Below, piece after piece: positions 5,181-5,612 of a stretch of DNA of 5,612 bases; position 1 is the stretch's first letter, and the number at the start of each line of letters is the position of its first letter. Where the stretch lies: positions 1-5,612 of the forward strand of contig JAAXHY010000489.1 in the NCBI GenBank assembly GCA_012270665.1, written 5' to 3'. A program made the position numbers and the translations under genes. Origin of the DNA: Dehalococcoidia bacterium (GTDB taxonomy: Bacteria; Chloroflexota; Dehalococcoidia; SAR202; UBA11138). The notes beneath the pieces were generated by a model. It was given only the letters and a program-made list of their open reading frames with translations. It ran no database searches and was not told the DNA's origin.

Positions 5181-5226
5181 AATTCTTTGTCTCGGCTATG
5201 AAACACTCAGCCGAACCGATGTACTA

Positions 5227-5255
5227 ATTATAGCAAAAATGTAACTATTAGGAAA
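5227..5255 (-). promoter_or_regulatory. Candidate promoter of the transposase
   Basis: On the minus strand a perfect TATAAT (5227-5232) has TTTCCT (5250-5255, 3 of 6) 17 bases upstream. Initiation near 5220 gives a leader of about 100 nt containing the 5149-5180 hairpin. A rival is TTGACA (5153-5158) with GATAGG 18 bases downstream, which would give an almost leaderless message. Confidence 0.35.
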
Positions 5256-5297
5256 CCTTTTTCGACCGATTCTGATGTCTGCTGTCACAATTATAGC

Positions 5298-5326
5298 TTA
5301 GGATGCCCGCGTTTTGTTGTTATAAT
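5298..5326 (+). promoter_or_regulatory. Promoter with perfect -10 box
   Basis: TATAAT (5321-5326) lies 17 bases after TTAGGA (5298-5303, 3 of 6 at -35). The predicted start is near 5333, directly ahead of the terminator hairpin at 5350-5388, so only a very short RNA would be made. Confidence 0.4.
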
Positions 5327-5334
5327 CATAACAA
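5317..5334. promoter_or_regulatory. Palindrome overlapping the -10 box, operator-like
   Basis: TTGTTAT (5317-5323) and ATAACAA (5328-5334) form a perfect 7-bp inverted repeat with a 4-base spacer, centred on the TATAAT box. This is the geometry of a repressor operator, although an AT-rich promoter could show it by chance. Confidence 0.35.
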
Positions 5335-5349
5335 TTTAGGCAACGCGGA

Positions 5350-5398
5350 AAGGCCCCGCCGACATTGCCCGGCGCCCGGCGGGGCCTTCTGTTGTCTT
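5350..5398 (+). terminator. Strong GC-rich intrinsic terminator
   Basis: AAGGCCCCGCCG (5350-5361) and CGGCGGGGCCTT (5377-5388) form a perfect 12-bp stem with a 15-base loop. It is followed by a T-rich tail ending near 5398 (CTGTTGTCTTTC). On the minus strand the tail is poorer (TTTCCGCG). No plus-strand gene ends before it; the only upstream plus-strand signal is the promoter at 5298-5326. Confidence 0.8.
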
Positions 5399-5516
5399 TC
5401 TCAGGACTTATCGCCCAGATACTAATTCGGACGTGAAACCTACTCTGGATGTGGAATTAGCACGGCTGTTTTCAGAGCGGAGACTTTTGCGAATTTCTCT
5501 TTCACCTGAAGGAAGT

Positions 5517-5546
5517 TTGACGCTCGGCTAGCCATTCATATATGAT
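5517..5546 (+). promoter_or_regulatory. Promoter of the tRNA gene
   Basis: TTGACG (5517-5522, 5 of 6) and TATGAT (5541-5546, 5 of 6) are 18 bases apart. Transcription would start near 5553, about 18 bases before the mature tRNA 5' end. Confidence 0.55.
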
Positions 5547-5570
5547 TTTAGTCAGGCTATCGTCATAGGT

Positions 5571-5612
5571 GGCAACGTAGCTCAGTGGTTAGAGCGGGCG
5601 CTTCATAAGCGC
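5571..5612 (+). tRNA. tRNA with anticodon CAT (Met elongator or Ile2), 5' half only
   Basis: The window cuts the gene after the anticodon arm. The visible parts are the acceptor strand GGCAACG (5571-5577), TA, and the D arm GCTC-AGTGGTTA-GAGC (5580-5595) with the expected GG in the loop. The anticodon arm is GGCGC-TTCATAA-GCGC (5597-5612) with anticodon CAT at 5604-5606. The initiator tRNA is unlikely because its anticodon stem has three consecutive G-C pairs in one orientation (GGG/CCC). Elongator Met and lysidine-modified Ile cannot be separated without the 3' half. Confidence 0.9.

Larger units (their letters stand above)
3508..5208 (-). mobile_element. IS1182/IS5-like insertion sequence, ends uncertain
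   Basis: The transposase marks an insertion sequence, but its borders are not clear. The extent given uses one weak terminal pair: GAGTGTGTCA (3508-3517) and the reverse complement of 5199-5208, with 9 of 10 positions matching and 12 of 17 over a longer span. An outer alternative is GTGACAGTGGGCA (3325-3337) with the reverse complement of 5276-5288, at 10 of 13, with TTATA close to both outer ends. Neither pair has a clean target duplication. Both would put the repeat-protein gene inside the element, and both give a size (about 1.7 or 1.96 kb) normal for this family. Confidence 0.3.
5122..5570. other. Intergenic region between transposase and tRNA
   Basis: About 450 bp have no coding frame that I can support. 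The region holds the transposase leader hairpin and its candidate promoter, a promoter-palindrome-terminator unit (5298-5388) and the tRNA promoter. Between 5391 and 5516 I see only a weak 7-bp inverted repeat, CTAATTC (5422-5428) with GAATTAG (5454-5460). Confidence 0.7.

Overview
This is a bacterial window with compact genes, Shine-Dalgarno starts, sigma70-type promoters and moderately high GC. It carries two layers: an ordinary metabolic cluster on the left, and a hairpin-rich accessory island with a transposase on the right. The F420-type luciferase-like oxidoreductase next to a metallo-beta-lactamase-fold hydrolase and a DinB-like protein would suit Chloroflexota (SAR202/Dehalococcoidia-like) or Actinomycetota. 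That placement is inference from gene content only; no marker gene in the window settles it.

Left part (1-2573). A minus-strand luciferase-like monooxygenase (LLM) family oxidoreductase (295-1140) is divergent from a plus-strand pair: an MBL-fold hydrolase (1275-2048) and a DinB/YfiT-like metal-binding protein (2088-2573). The pair is 39 bp apart and probably forms one operon. The divergent gap holds a fair minus-strand promoter for the oxidoreductase. A weak 80-codon ORF (31-273) lies downstream of the oxidoreductase.

Middle (2574-3590). A small minus-strand zinc-ribbon protein with two membrane segments (2728-3024) converges on the DinB-like gene. Next comes about 570 bp without a convincing protein gene but packed with structure. 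It holds a 137-bp inverted-repeat element with two internal hairpins and 4-bp TGCG flanks, and a near-consensus plus-strand promoter (TTGACA-17-TACTAT). It also holds two minus-strand intrinsic terminators, a 12-bp palindrome and a plus-strand intrinsic terminator. Promoter and plus-strand terminator together bracket a possible structured RNA or attenuated leader of about 290 nt.

Right part (3591-5612). A small plus-strand gene (3591-3854, 87 aa) contains a near-perfect 69-bp (23-residue) tandem duplication and overlaps tail-to-tail with a full-length DDE transposase of IS1182/IS5-like type (3841-5121, minus). The transposase has a candidate promoter and a hairpin in its leader. The ends of the insertion sequence could not be fixed; two weak terminal-repeat candidates are given. 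After it come a promoter with an overlapping palindrome and, within about 25 bp, a strong 12-bp-stem terminator. The window ends in the 5' half of a tRNA with anticodon CAT, preceded by its own promoter-like sequence.

I did not find a recognisable defence system, CRISPR array or other complete novel system. The most interesting material is the structured island at 3057-3560, together with the repeat-containing small gene beside the transposase.
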